Part shown: piece after piece, positions 56,291 to 63,179 of the stretch
Position numbering within the stretch: the first letter of the stretch is position 1
How the letters are laid out: every line of letters starts with the position of its first letter
Notes under the pieces: model-generated
Seen by the model: only the letters and a program-made list of their open reading frames with translations
Database searches by the model: none
What the model was told of the DNA's origin: nothing
From: Lysinibacillus fusiformis
GTDB lineage: Bacteria; Bacillota; Bacilli; Bacillales_A; Planococcaceae
Direction: 5' to 3'
Length of the DNA: 64,000 nucleotides
Assembly: GCF_003049525.1 (NCBI RefSeq)
Contig: NZ_PYWL01000003.1
Coordinates: forward strand, 310,001-374,000
Program-made: the position numbers and the translations under genes

Positions 56291-57214
56291 ATGCAAACAA
56301 CATCAGCGGAATTGAGTTTACCAATAAATAATCTATTAAATAATACATACAGCATCAAACGGCTCCTTGCAACGAGTAAATTATCATTTGTTTATATAGC
56401 CGAATACATAAGCACTGGAGAAGAAATTATTATAAAAGAGTTTTTCCCTTTAGAGATTGCTTTACGAGATTTGGATAACAAATCAGTAATCAATCGTTTA
56501 CCTTCTACAAAGGAAAAATTTCAGGAATTAAAGGAGAGATTTCTAAGTGAAGCTTGCATGCTCCAGCAATTGAACCATCAACATATTGTTAAATATCGAC
56601 ATCATTTTTTTGAAAATGGTTCCATTTATATAGTCACAGATTATTATGAAGGGGTTTTATTAGAGCAATATATACAACGATTTTCATTGAGTGAGAGACA
56701 TCTTCTCTATCAAGATATATTTTTACCCTTAATAGATGCGATTACTTATTTACATAATAAGGGGATCATACATCGCGATATTAAACCTAGTAATATTATG
56801 ATTGATGCCAAGGGACAGCCCCATTTATTAGATTTTGGATCTGCCGTGTACTATAAAACCGTAACAAAATATCCGATATTTACTAGTCCAGGCTATTCTC
56901 CCCTTGAACAGTATTCCATGAAAGGAGAACAAGGAATCTATACCGATATTTATAGCTTGATGGCAACCTTATACTATGCATTAACGAATAAAATACCAGT
57001 AGATGTTTCACAGAGGTTAATTGAGGATAAAATTGCGAATGTGAGAAAATATAATCCGAAAGTAAGTATTTTTATGTCATTCACTATTATGTGGGGGCTG
57101 CAAATAGAAACTAAAAAAAGGTGTTCCTCCCTAAGATTTATTAAAAATATGATTGCTATTGAATTAAAGTTCAAATGCAAAAAGAACTATTTTGAGATTT
57201 TTGATTCCAAATGA
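56291..57214 (+). CDS. Cytosolic Ser/Thr protein kinase (PpkA/PknB-like), first gene of the contractile-like cluster
   Basis: 307 residues with no membrane helix and no PASTA repeats, unlike PrkC. Lys49 (IIIKEFFP), Glu87, HRDIKPSN (161-168), DFG (181-183) and the P+1 loop SPGYSPLEQY are intact, so it should be active. The glycine-rich loop is replaced by LLATSKLSFVY without glycines, which may lower ATP affinity. The EFFP and GYxPxEQY combination is frequent in kinases of secretion-linked clusters. ATG 56291 follows AGGAGGG. A terminator separates it from the sheath-like gene, so it is a separate transcript, but the downstream FHA and phosphatase genes are its natural partners. Confidence 0.85.
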   Translation: MQTTSAELSLPINNLLNNTYSIKRLLATSKLSFVYIAEYISTGEEIIIKEFFPLEIALRDLDNKSVINRLPSTKEKFQELKERFLSEACMLQQLNHQHIVKYRHHFFENGSIYIVTDYYEGVLLEQYIQRFSLSERHLLYQDIFLPLIDAITYLHNKGIIHRDIKPSNIMIDAKGQPHLLDFGSAVYYKTVTKYPIFTSPGYSPLEQYSMKGEQGIYTDIYSLMATLYYALTNKIPVDVSQRLIEDKIANVRKYNPKVSIFMSFTIMWGLQIETKKRCSSLRFIKNMIAIELKFKCKKNYFEIFDSK

Positions 57215-57276
57215 CCAAATTTACTATTCGCTTCATACTATTTATCCATTTTTACTATATTGAGTATTTATCATAA

Positions 57277-57322
57277 AACAGCTTATGGCCTAAGGTAAAA
57301 CGGACCATAAGTTGTTTTTTTT
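57277..57322 (+). terminator. Terminator after the kinase gene
   Basis: AACAGCTTATGG pairs with CCATAAGTTGTT (57304-57315), followed by a run of T. It isolates the kinase transcript. Confidence 0.85.
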
Positions 57323-57440
57323 ATAAAAAAGTATTAAAAAAGCCATAAATTGTATGAAAATATCATATTTATTGCCATGTAATATTTTTACTAAAAATAC
57401 TTATAAATGTTTTTCGTGACAATATATTCTATAGAAAATA

Positions 57441-57789
57441 TTGACATTGATTTTAGATATTGTATAGTTACCAATGTGATACATTAATCATTAGTAAAGT
57501 TTGTAAGAAAGATGCATAAAGTTGGATAGAGATTCTTATAAATTAATTTCAATTTCACTACATAGCTTTGTGTAAGGTTGGTATATTTTAACTACTTTGT
57601 TTTATTGTTCTATATTACTATGTGTAGAACAGTGATAATTAGTTCATAAAACAATAGTATTTGATGTGGTTTTGCAATATCCAACCCTGTACTCATTATG
57701 CTCGTATGTTCTAATTACTTACTAATGCTTATGCCTACTCGAATTCGTTTTAAAAGGAGGGATGGCTGTAGAATTATACAGCCAAATGA
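57441..57789 (+). promoter_or_regulatory. Promoter and long leader of the sheath-like gene
   Basis: TTGACA (57441-57446), 16 bases, TATAGT (57463-57468) is a near-consensus vegetative promoter. Transcription would begin near 57475, giving a leader of about 315 bases. The leader is AT-rich, contains a small stem GTTCTA/TAGAAC (57607-57612/57625-57630), and ends in the ribosome site and hairpin listed next. I recognise no known riboswitch in it. Confidence 0.55.
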
Positions 57790-57792
57790 ATG
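57753..57792 (+). promoter_or_regulatory. Ribosome site separated from its ATG by a hairpin
   Basis: AAAGGAGGG (57753-57761) is 29 bases from ATG 57790. Between lies GGCTGTA-GAATTA-TACAGCC (57764-57783), a 7-base stem. Folding it leaves about 9 bases of effective spacing. An in-frame TGA directly before the ATG rules out an earlier start. Phage T4 genes 25 and 38 use the same device. Confidence 0.6.
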
Positions 57793-59958
57793 GAGATTAT
57801 TAATCAAACAAACCGAACTATGCTCTTTGAAGAAATAAATCCTGAGAAATTGGATTTAATTACGCTCGTTGGAGATGTCAAAGGAATTGATAGTCTAAGT
57901 GATGAAAAAATTAAAGAAATTAATCAAAGTCTTCTTGTAAAAAGTTTCGATGAATTTTTAGATAAGTTTTCTCCCACGGTTTACTCATTTTACAATGCCG
58001 CAAATCAAAAAGTCATGTATACCTTAAAAAAGCCAGAAGGAATTCAAGATGATTGTATTTCAGAAATAGCAATTGACCAAAATAATGATTTTTTAAAAAT
58101 GCTATTTACGCTCATTGATACAAAAAGAAGTCAAGGAATTGCCAATGTAGATTTTAAATTTGAAAATTTACTTGATATGATCTCTCCTAAAAAAGTCATG
58201 GATGACATTCGTCAAGTACGTAAAGAGATTCATTACCTGTATGGTGAATATGACAAGCTAGATGAAGGCGACCCTAAGAAATTAGATACAGGTGACAAGC
58301 TTAATCTTATGTTTGAAGTAGCTAGTAGAAACTATAACAATGTGATGGCGATGTTACCGTTAGCAATTGAGGATATTAAAACAAGATTATTATTGGGTGG
58401 TAGTCAAGATGAGGGAGAATCTGAAAAGTTACAAATAGGTACTCTTTCAATTGGTGACAATGGTGAATTGAAAATCATTGAGGCACCACAAACAAATAGT
58501 GCAGAATTAATGGTCATTGAGGAAAATAGTAATTATGGCTTAAGTACTGTATTTGAGGAAGATTACGAAGCAATAACTGAATCACCATCTTCTTATGTGA
58601 AAGATTTAGTCGTCAGAACATTCTCGCCGCTTCCAGCAATTAAAGCTGAATTTGATGTAGAAACAGAAGTTCAAAACTACAATACATATCTTGAATTCTA
58701 TAAGGATGCAAAGGATGAATTTGTCAAAACGGTTAAACCTTTAGTTGAAAAATTATTAGGGATCAAAATGTATTTTGATCAATATGCAACTAAAAACAAG
58801 GGTATGCAACCTTCATTAATCGTCACTAACACTAAGTTAGATATGCTGGTAAAAAGTAATAACCTACCGAGATTACGTACTTACTTAAACACTGTGAACT
58901 CGAAAAATGACTTTACAGATACGGTATGGTATGGAATTGTACCAGCCCTTGAACTTGAAGCATCTGGAAAAATGAAAGTAAGTCGATCTAGATTCAAAGG
59001 AAACGATAAAGTGACCAAGCAAGAGGGTAACACGATGGAATCACTATCCATTCTCTTGGACACTATAAAAGATTACAAGGTGCAAATTTTCTTTAACTTT
59101 ATGGCTGAAGAAGAAACAACCTTCAATGGGATTGCAACAGCTGGTATTGATCGTCTTATCGATAAATGCTCTGTACTAGTTAGAAAGGATTATAGTGAGT
59201 TTGCTATACCATGTTTACCAAACTTTACGATTATTCCTAAAGATAAATCAGGAGTCGTTATTGATACACGTATGCATACTACTGAAAATGGAGCACGTTT
59301 ATCAAAAGAGAAAGAAGATATCTTAAAGCTATGGATTGAAGGCGTTTATGTGGATGCTAGTTATGTTGCAGCAGGTATCGTATCTGCCTACCAATGTCCA
59401 GAGTATTTAAAGGAATCATTTAAAAATGTTAAACGAAATTATCCGGGAGTTCGATTCGATATTGAAGCGGGAGATAATTCACTAAGAGCAGTAACAACTA
59501 TGGCAAAAGAGATTTCCGGTTTTACGAATAATATTAAGGATGCTATTAATAGCAGAAGCTTTGGTTTTGTATTCTCTTCTGAAAATGCTCAACTACAGGA
59601 TAAAGATATTAGACGTATTACTGTCTATAAAGCAAGAAGTCTTGCGATGGAAGAAGATGGGTTTGATTCAATCTACAAAACTCAAGTTAGTACGTATATT
59701 GAAAGAATCCTTCGTTTCCAATCAGGGGACTTTAAACATGAAAATATTGTTCGTTTCTTTAGTAATAATCCAAGCAGTCAAAAAAGTAAGTGGCTCAATG
59801 ATAAAGGCCATGTAAACTCTATTATCCATGATGGAGACGATATCGGCTACATCATTGATGAGAAAACAAGTCTATGTCAAATTGATCTTGTATTTAATGG
59901 GAATGTCAAAAATCTTGAAGTCACGATTACTAAAGGGACAAGCGCTGTTAAAGCCTAA
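57790..59958 (+). CDS. Probable contractile sheath protein, TssB-TssC-like fusion
   Basis: 722 residues, cytosolic, no signal or membrane helix. Residues about 21-70 (LITLVGDVKG ... VKSFDEFLDKFSP) and 118-155 (VDFKFENLLDMISPKKVMDD ...) follow the pattern of TssB/VipA: a LGDFxG strand, NFDxVLxxxxP, then LxFxSxxDFxPxxV. After an acidic linker (about 204-265), residues about 270-715 resemble TssC/VipB, ending in IERILRFQSGD and CQIDLVFNGNVKNLEVTI, like the final strands of the large sheath subunit. That would make it a single-chain sheath protomer. This is my reading of pattern, not a database result. The neighbouring Hcp-like gene supports it. Databases may call such proteins transcriptional regulators; I see no DNA-binding motif. 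Confidence 0.5.
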   Translation: MEIINQTNRTMLFEEINPEKLDLITLVGDVKGIDSLSDEKIKEINQSLLVKSFDEFLDKFSPTVYSFYNAANQKVMYTLKKPEGIQDDCISEIAIDQNNDFLKMLFTLIDTKRSQGIANVDFKFENLLDMISPKKVMDDIRQVRKEIHYLYGEYDKLDEGDPKKLDTGDKLNLMFEVASRNYNNVMAMLPLAIEDIKTRLLLGGSQDEGESEKLQIGTLSIGDNGELKIIEAPQTNSAELMVIEENSNYGLSTVFEEDYEAITESPSSYVKDLVVRTFSPLPAIKAEFDVETEVQNYNTYLEFYKDAKDEFVKTVKPLVEKLLGIKMYFDQYATKNKGMQPSLIVTNTKLDMLVKSNNLPRLRTYLNTVNSKNDFTDTVWYGIVPALELEASGKMKVSRSRFKGNDKVTKQEGNTMESLSILLDTIKDYKVQIFFNFMAEEETTFNGIATAGIDRLIDKCSVLVRKDYSEFAIPCLPNFTIIPKDKSGVVIDTRMHTTENGARLSKEKEDILKLWIEGVYVDASYVAAGIVSAYQCPEYLKESFKNVKRNYPGVRFDIEAGDNSLRAVTTMAKEISGFTNNIKDAINSRSFGFVFSSENAQLQDKDIRRITVYKARSLAMEEDGFDSIYKTQVSTYIERILRFQSGDFKHENIVRFFSNNPSSQKSKWLNDKGHVNSIIHDGDDIGYIIDEKTSLCQIDLVFNGNVKNLEVTITKGTSAVKA

Positions 59959-60001
59959 CAATTTATTTATTTCAATCATTAAAAATTTACGTAGGATGTT
60001 T

Positions 60002-60027
60002 AAGATTTATTAAATAATAAATCTTTT
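60002..60027 (+). terminator. AT-rich hairpin between sheath-like and tube-like genes
   Basis: AAGATTTATT pairs perfectly with AATAAATCTT, tail TTTTAA. It is probably a weak terminator or an mRNA-processing stem that lets the tube gene be expressed at another level. A second repeat, ATTTCACA/TGTGAAAT (60074-60081/60105-60112), follows. Confidence 0.5.
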
Positions 60028-60185
60028 AACATAAATATGAATCGACTAACATCATCCAGATGAAAAATTACATATTTCACAATGCTTGTTTTAACACGTT
60101 GCTCTGTGAAATGAGATAGCTATGCTTAAACTTAATTCATCAGAGAAGATGGGAGTCATTCAACACAAATTAGGAGGAACTAAAA

Positions 60186-60611
60186 ATGGGTTTTGTATTA
60201 AAAGTAGAAGGATCAGAAGCAATTGAATTAGGGTTAGAAAGCATTATGACTGTCGAGTATGAGACAGATACGCCAAACGATTCTAATGCTCGCTCTACAG
60301 ATGTTGGAGCAACTTTAAAGGTAAAAGGTAAAATTTTAACTGCTACTGATGGTGATAATTCTGATGATACGATGAAATTAGGATTATGGTCATTAGTACC
60401 TGCTGAAAAAGCAGATTGTTACCGTAAAGTAACGCTTGAGGTTATCTCAGCGGATCAAGTAGTAAGAAAAATTCACTTCCCAAATGCTTTTGTTGTGGAT
60501 TACACAGAAAGATATGGTGATACAGAAGGTATTGGTGAATTCTACTTATTCATTAAGCAAAAGAAAGACAAAACAGACTTGGCAAAAATCGAGGGTGGCT
60601 ACGCTGTCTAA
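60186..60611 (+). CDS. Hcp-like tube protein
   Basis: 141 residues, almost all predicted beta strand with one short helix (about 63-72, MKLGLWSLVP), the make-up of Hcp and phage tail-tube folds. The strand pattern (GFVLKVEG, ARSTDVGATLKVKGKI, RKVTLEVIS, VRKIHFPNAFVVDYTERYGD, EFYLFIKQKK) runs in parallel with Hcp: long beta 2-3 after an SxARSTD loop, then KVELRYxxI-like final strands. There is no signal peptide. AGGAGGAACTAAAA precedes the ATG. Hairpins on both sides make it close to a single-gene unit, as expected for a subunit needed in many copies. Similar proteins have been labelled 'membrane-associated protease'; I see no protease motif. Confidence 0.5.
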   Translation: MGFVLKVEGSEAIELGLESIMTVEYETDTPNDSNARSTDVGATLKVKGKILTATDGDNSDDTMKLGLWSLVPAEKADCYRKVTLEVISADQVVRKIHFPNAFVVDYTERYGDTEGIGEFYLFIKQKKDKTDLAKIEGGYAV

Positions 60612-60636
60612 GGTTGTAGCTTGATAAAACTCTTCT

Positions 60637-60677
60637 AATTATCTAAGGAACTTATTTAGTTCCTTAGATAATTTTTA
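60637..60677 (+). terminator. Strong terminator after the tube-like gene
   Basis: AATTATCTAAGGAAC pairs with GTTCCTTAGATAATT (15 bases, loop TTATTTA), followed by TTTT. The downstream genes need readthrough or their own promoter. Confidence 0.85.
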
Positions 60678-60702
60678 ATAATCCTAAATTGGGGTTGAAA
60701 AG

Positions 60703-61137
60703 ATGAAAACACATTATGAAATTTTAGGTGTTAGTAGAAATGCCACACAAGATCAAATAAAGCTCGCTTATCGGAAGCTATCCAAAAAGCACCATCCTGA
60801 TGTAAGCGGGGGAAACAAAGAATCAGAAGAAATTTTCTTAAAAGCTACAGAAGCCTATAAAGTACTGAAAGATCCGGCATTGAGAGAGTCATATGATGCT
60901 AGTCTCGATGATCCAGGTACAGGCTGGCAATCGAAGCAAAAGGATGAAAGACATTCTAATGGACATCAATCTGCAGACAAAAAACCAGATTTTAATATAA
61001 ATAATATTGAAAAAAACTTTGAACACTTTTTTGGCTTCAATCCGAAAACAAAAGAAATGTCCTCAACTCTACATAAAAATGCGAAGAAAAATCCCCTTGA
61101 CACAACGGATTTATTTGAGCGCTTTTTTAATAAATAA
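60703..61137 (+). CDS. J-domain protein (DnaJ-like, type III)
   Basis: 144 residues. The J domain (about 3-66) has helix II basic residues and an intact HPD (31-33), so it should stimulate Hsp70 (DnaK). There is no Gly/Phe or zinc-finger region. The tail has a hydrophobic-aromatic segment NFEHFFGFNPKTK and a final DLFERFFNK, perhaps client-binding. In this cluster it may recruit DnaK to sheath or tube assembly or recycling (inference). Confidence 0.85.
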   Translation: MKTHYEILGVSRNATQDQIKLAYRKLSKKHHPDVSGGNKESEEIFLKATEAYKVLKDPALRESYDASLDDPGTGWQSKQKDERHSNGHQSADKKPDFNINNIEKNFEHFFGFNPKTKEMSSTLHKNAKKNPLDTTDLFERFFNK

Positions 61138-61169
61138 TCAAATGGTAAAAAGTGAGGAAGTGTGATTAC

Positions 61170-61745
61170 ATGTATGATCAATATCCAACTGAAGCTTACA
61201 GTGAAAATGCAAGAAAAAAAATGCTTATAAAAATTATCGATATCATTATTGTCACCATTGCCTTCTTTTTCATTTTATATGTTTTTGTTATGAATCAGGA
61301 GGTTCTTTTAAAATTTGTTATTGGCACAGTAATGGTCATTCTTGCTATTATTTATGGTTCTCTCAAATACGAGGCGAAAGCAATTACTCAAACTATGACA
61401 AATAAGGACATTTCTAAGCTTGTTCTCCTTAATGAAAGTGGGATTGAAGTGGATGAATGGGAGCTTGGTGATCAAATTTCATTACTTATAGGAAAAAGCT
61501 CAGCTGAATATAAGGCAGATATTGATTTAAGTGGAACAGAATATGAATCTCTTGTTAATTATGAACATGCGGTCCTCAACTGTGTAGCTGGTATTTGGTA
61601 TGTAGAGGATATTGATTCTGTTAATGGGGTAGGTTTAAAAAAGGCGCATAAGCGGGTGAAAAATAGATTAAAACAAGAGATTCCATACCCACTAGGTAAT
61701 GGAGATACGATATACATAGCAAATACGCGAATTTTGGTGAAATAG
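61170..61745 (+). CDS. Membrane-anchored FHA-domain protein
   Basis: 191 residues from ATG 61170 (AGGAAGTG upstream). Two membrane helices (about 19-40 and 46-65) precede a cytosolic FHA domain (about 84-190): LLIGKS for GR, VNYEHAVL for SRRHA, and DIDSVNGV for GSTNGT. The Ser and Arg of the phosphothreonine pocket are replaced by Asn130 and Tyr131, so binding may be weak or altered. It could anchor the phosphorylated apparatus at the membrane. Confidence 0.78.
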   Translation: MYDQYPTEAYSENARKKMLIKIIDIIIVTIAFFFILYVFVMNQEVLLKFVIGTVMVILAIIYGSLKYEAKAITQTMTNKDISKLVLLNESGIEVDEWELGDQISLLIGKSSAEYKADIDLSGTEYESLVNYEHAVLNCVAGIWYVEDIDSVNGVGLKKAHKRVKNRLKQEIPYPLGNGDTIYIANTRILVK

Positions 61746-61779
61746 AGAAAAATTCGTAACATAGATGGGGGATTTTGGA

Positions 61780-62307
61780 ATGAGTTTAATTAGATGTACA
61801 AATGGTCATATGTTTAGTTCAAGGAGACATCGTAATATTTGCCCGTACTGTAATGTCATGGTGGAGCAGGAGCAAAGACAAAATAGCCCATCCACACCTG
61901 TCGCTGAAGCAGATGATAAAACATTGCCTTATTTAGGAGAAATGGATGGAATTGATCCTGTTACAGGATGGTTGGTTTGTATTGAAGGGCCGCAAATGGG
62001 GAGAGATTATCGGATCTTATCGGAAAAGAATTTTATCGGTAGAGCAGAAGACATGCATATTCGAATTGCTGGAGACAATTCCATCTCTAAACGTAATCAT
62101 GCAGTCATTGTATATGATCCTAAAAAACGTAACTTTTACTTGCTACCCGGAGATGCATCAGGACTAGCTTATCTAAATAATGAAGCGGTTTATACACCAA
62201 CTGAATTAGCAGCCTATGATGTTATTCAGTTAGGGAGAAGTATGTTTTTATTTATTCCACTTTGTGGCGTCCACTTTGAATGGGAAAACAATCAAAGTGA
62301 GGAATGA
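61780..62307 (+). CDS. Zinc-ribbon FHA-domain protein
   Basis: 175 residues. An N-terminal Cys/His knuckle, Cys6-x3-His10 with Cys21-x2-Cys24 (CTNGH ... CPYC), is followed by a linker and an FHA domain (about 63-170). GRAEDMHIRI, ISKRNHA (102-108) and YLNNEAVY keep the phosphothreonine-binding layout, so this copy looks competent, unlike its neighbour. I prefer ATG 61780 because GGGGGA lies 7 nt upstream; ATG 61765 would add five residues. Confidence 0.8.
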   Translation: MSLIRCTNGHMFSSRRHRNICPYCNVMVEQEQRQNSPSTPVAEADDKTLPYLGEMDGIDPVTGWLVCIEGPQMGRDYRILSEKNFIGRAEDMHIRIAGDNSISKRNHAVIVYDPKKRNFYLLPGDASGLAYLNNEAVYTPTELAAYDVIQLGRSMFLFIPLCGVHFEWENNQSEE

Positions 62308-62313
62308 TGACGA

Positions 62314-63153
62314 ATGGACCATAAGCTAGTACCTTACATAATTGCATTAATTTTTATTGTTGTACTTATTTTTTTACTCATCATACGAGGTATCCTTGCT
62401 CAAAAAATGGAAAAAGGGAAAATTTACATTGGAAATGGTCAGACGATAGGAAGGCGGGATGAACAGGATGATTATTTCTCAACCGCTGAGACGGCACAAG
62501 GCACAATCGCGGTGCTTGCAGATGGGATTAGTGGGTTAGCCAATGGTCGCATGGCCAGTACGATCGCAGTGACCACATTTATAGAAGAATTTAAAAAGCT
62601 TGGTAACCTCAATCAGCTACAAGATTTTTTAAAGAAAGCAGCTATGGCGAGTAATCATATGATCGTAGAAAACTTGAATGGCTCCAATGGAGGAACAACA
62701 TTAGTCACCGCCATTATTGATAATGATGGCTACTTACATTGGGGTGCGGTAGGTGATAGTGTTATCACGATTTTTAGAAACGGTGAATTTTTAGCGATTA
62801 ACCAAAAACATATTTTTGAATCGGTATTAACTGAACGTTATATTGCGGGTGAAATATCGCAACTTGAAGTGCAGGAAAATCCTTTGAAAAAGCGATTAAT
62901 AAATTATTTGGGATATGAAGGCTTTAAAAATCTAGATACAGGAAATAATCCTATTCAACTACATAAAGGAGACAAGGTTTGCCTATTTAGTGATGGAATC
63001 TATGATGCTTTAACAGAGGTTGAAATGGAAAAAATCCTCTCTCAGCAAGCTCCACCCTATGATTTAGCACAAAACATTATAAAAGCCGTTGAACAAAAAC
63101 GCCTAAAGAATCAAGACAATGCGACCATCTTGATTTTGGAAAAAATATGGTGA
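62314..63153 (+). CDS. Membrane-anchored PP2C-type protein phosphatase
   Basis: 279 residues: one N-terminal membrane helix (about 6-28) and a PP2C domain with the metal ligands intact (RRDEQDD 47-53, LADGISG 68-74, SDG 226-228, QDN 267-269) and GDS (147-149). It is expected to reverse the kinase's phosphorylation, like PppA in the P. aeruginosa type VI switch. ATG 62314 follows GAGGAATGATGACGA. It lies six bases after the FHA gene. Confidence 0.88.
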   Translation: MDHKLVPYIIALIFIVVLIFLLIIRGILAQKMEKGKIYIGNGQTIGRRDEQDDYFSTAETAQGTIAVLADGISGLANGRMASTIAVTTFIEEFKKLGNLNQLQDFLKKAAMASNHMIVENLNGSNGGTTLVTAIIDNDGYLHWGAVGDSVITIFRNGEFLAINQKHIFESVLTERYIAGEISQLEVQENPLKKRLINYLGYEGFKNLDTGNNPIQLHKGDKVCLFSDGIYDALTEVEMEKILSQQAPPYDLAQNIIKAVEQKRLKNQDNATILILEKIW

Positions 63154-63179
63154 CGGGGGAATAGAGAAGGAGGAGACTT

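Noticed and set aside
56291..57214. PrkC-type wall-sensing kinase
   Set aside because: No membrane helix and no PASTA repeats; it is short and cytosolic, with a distinct context.
57762..57803. A 13-codon leader peptide (ATG GCT GTA ...) overlapping the sheath-like start
   Set aside because: Its ATG is one base from GGAGG, too close for normal initiation; the hairpin-spacing explanation fits better.
57790..59958. DNA-binding transcriptional regulator
   Set aside because: No helix-turn-helix or other DNA-binding motif is visible in 722 residues; context and pattern point to a structural protein.
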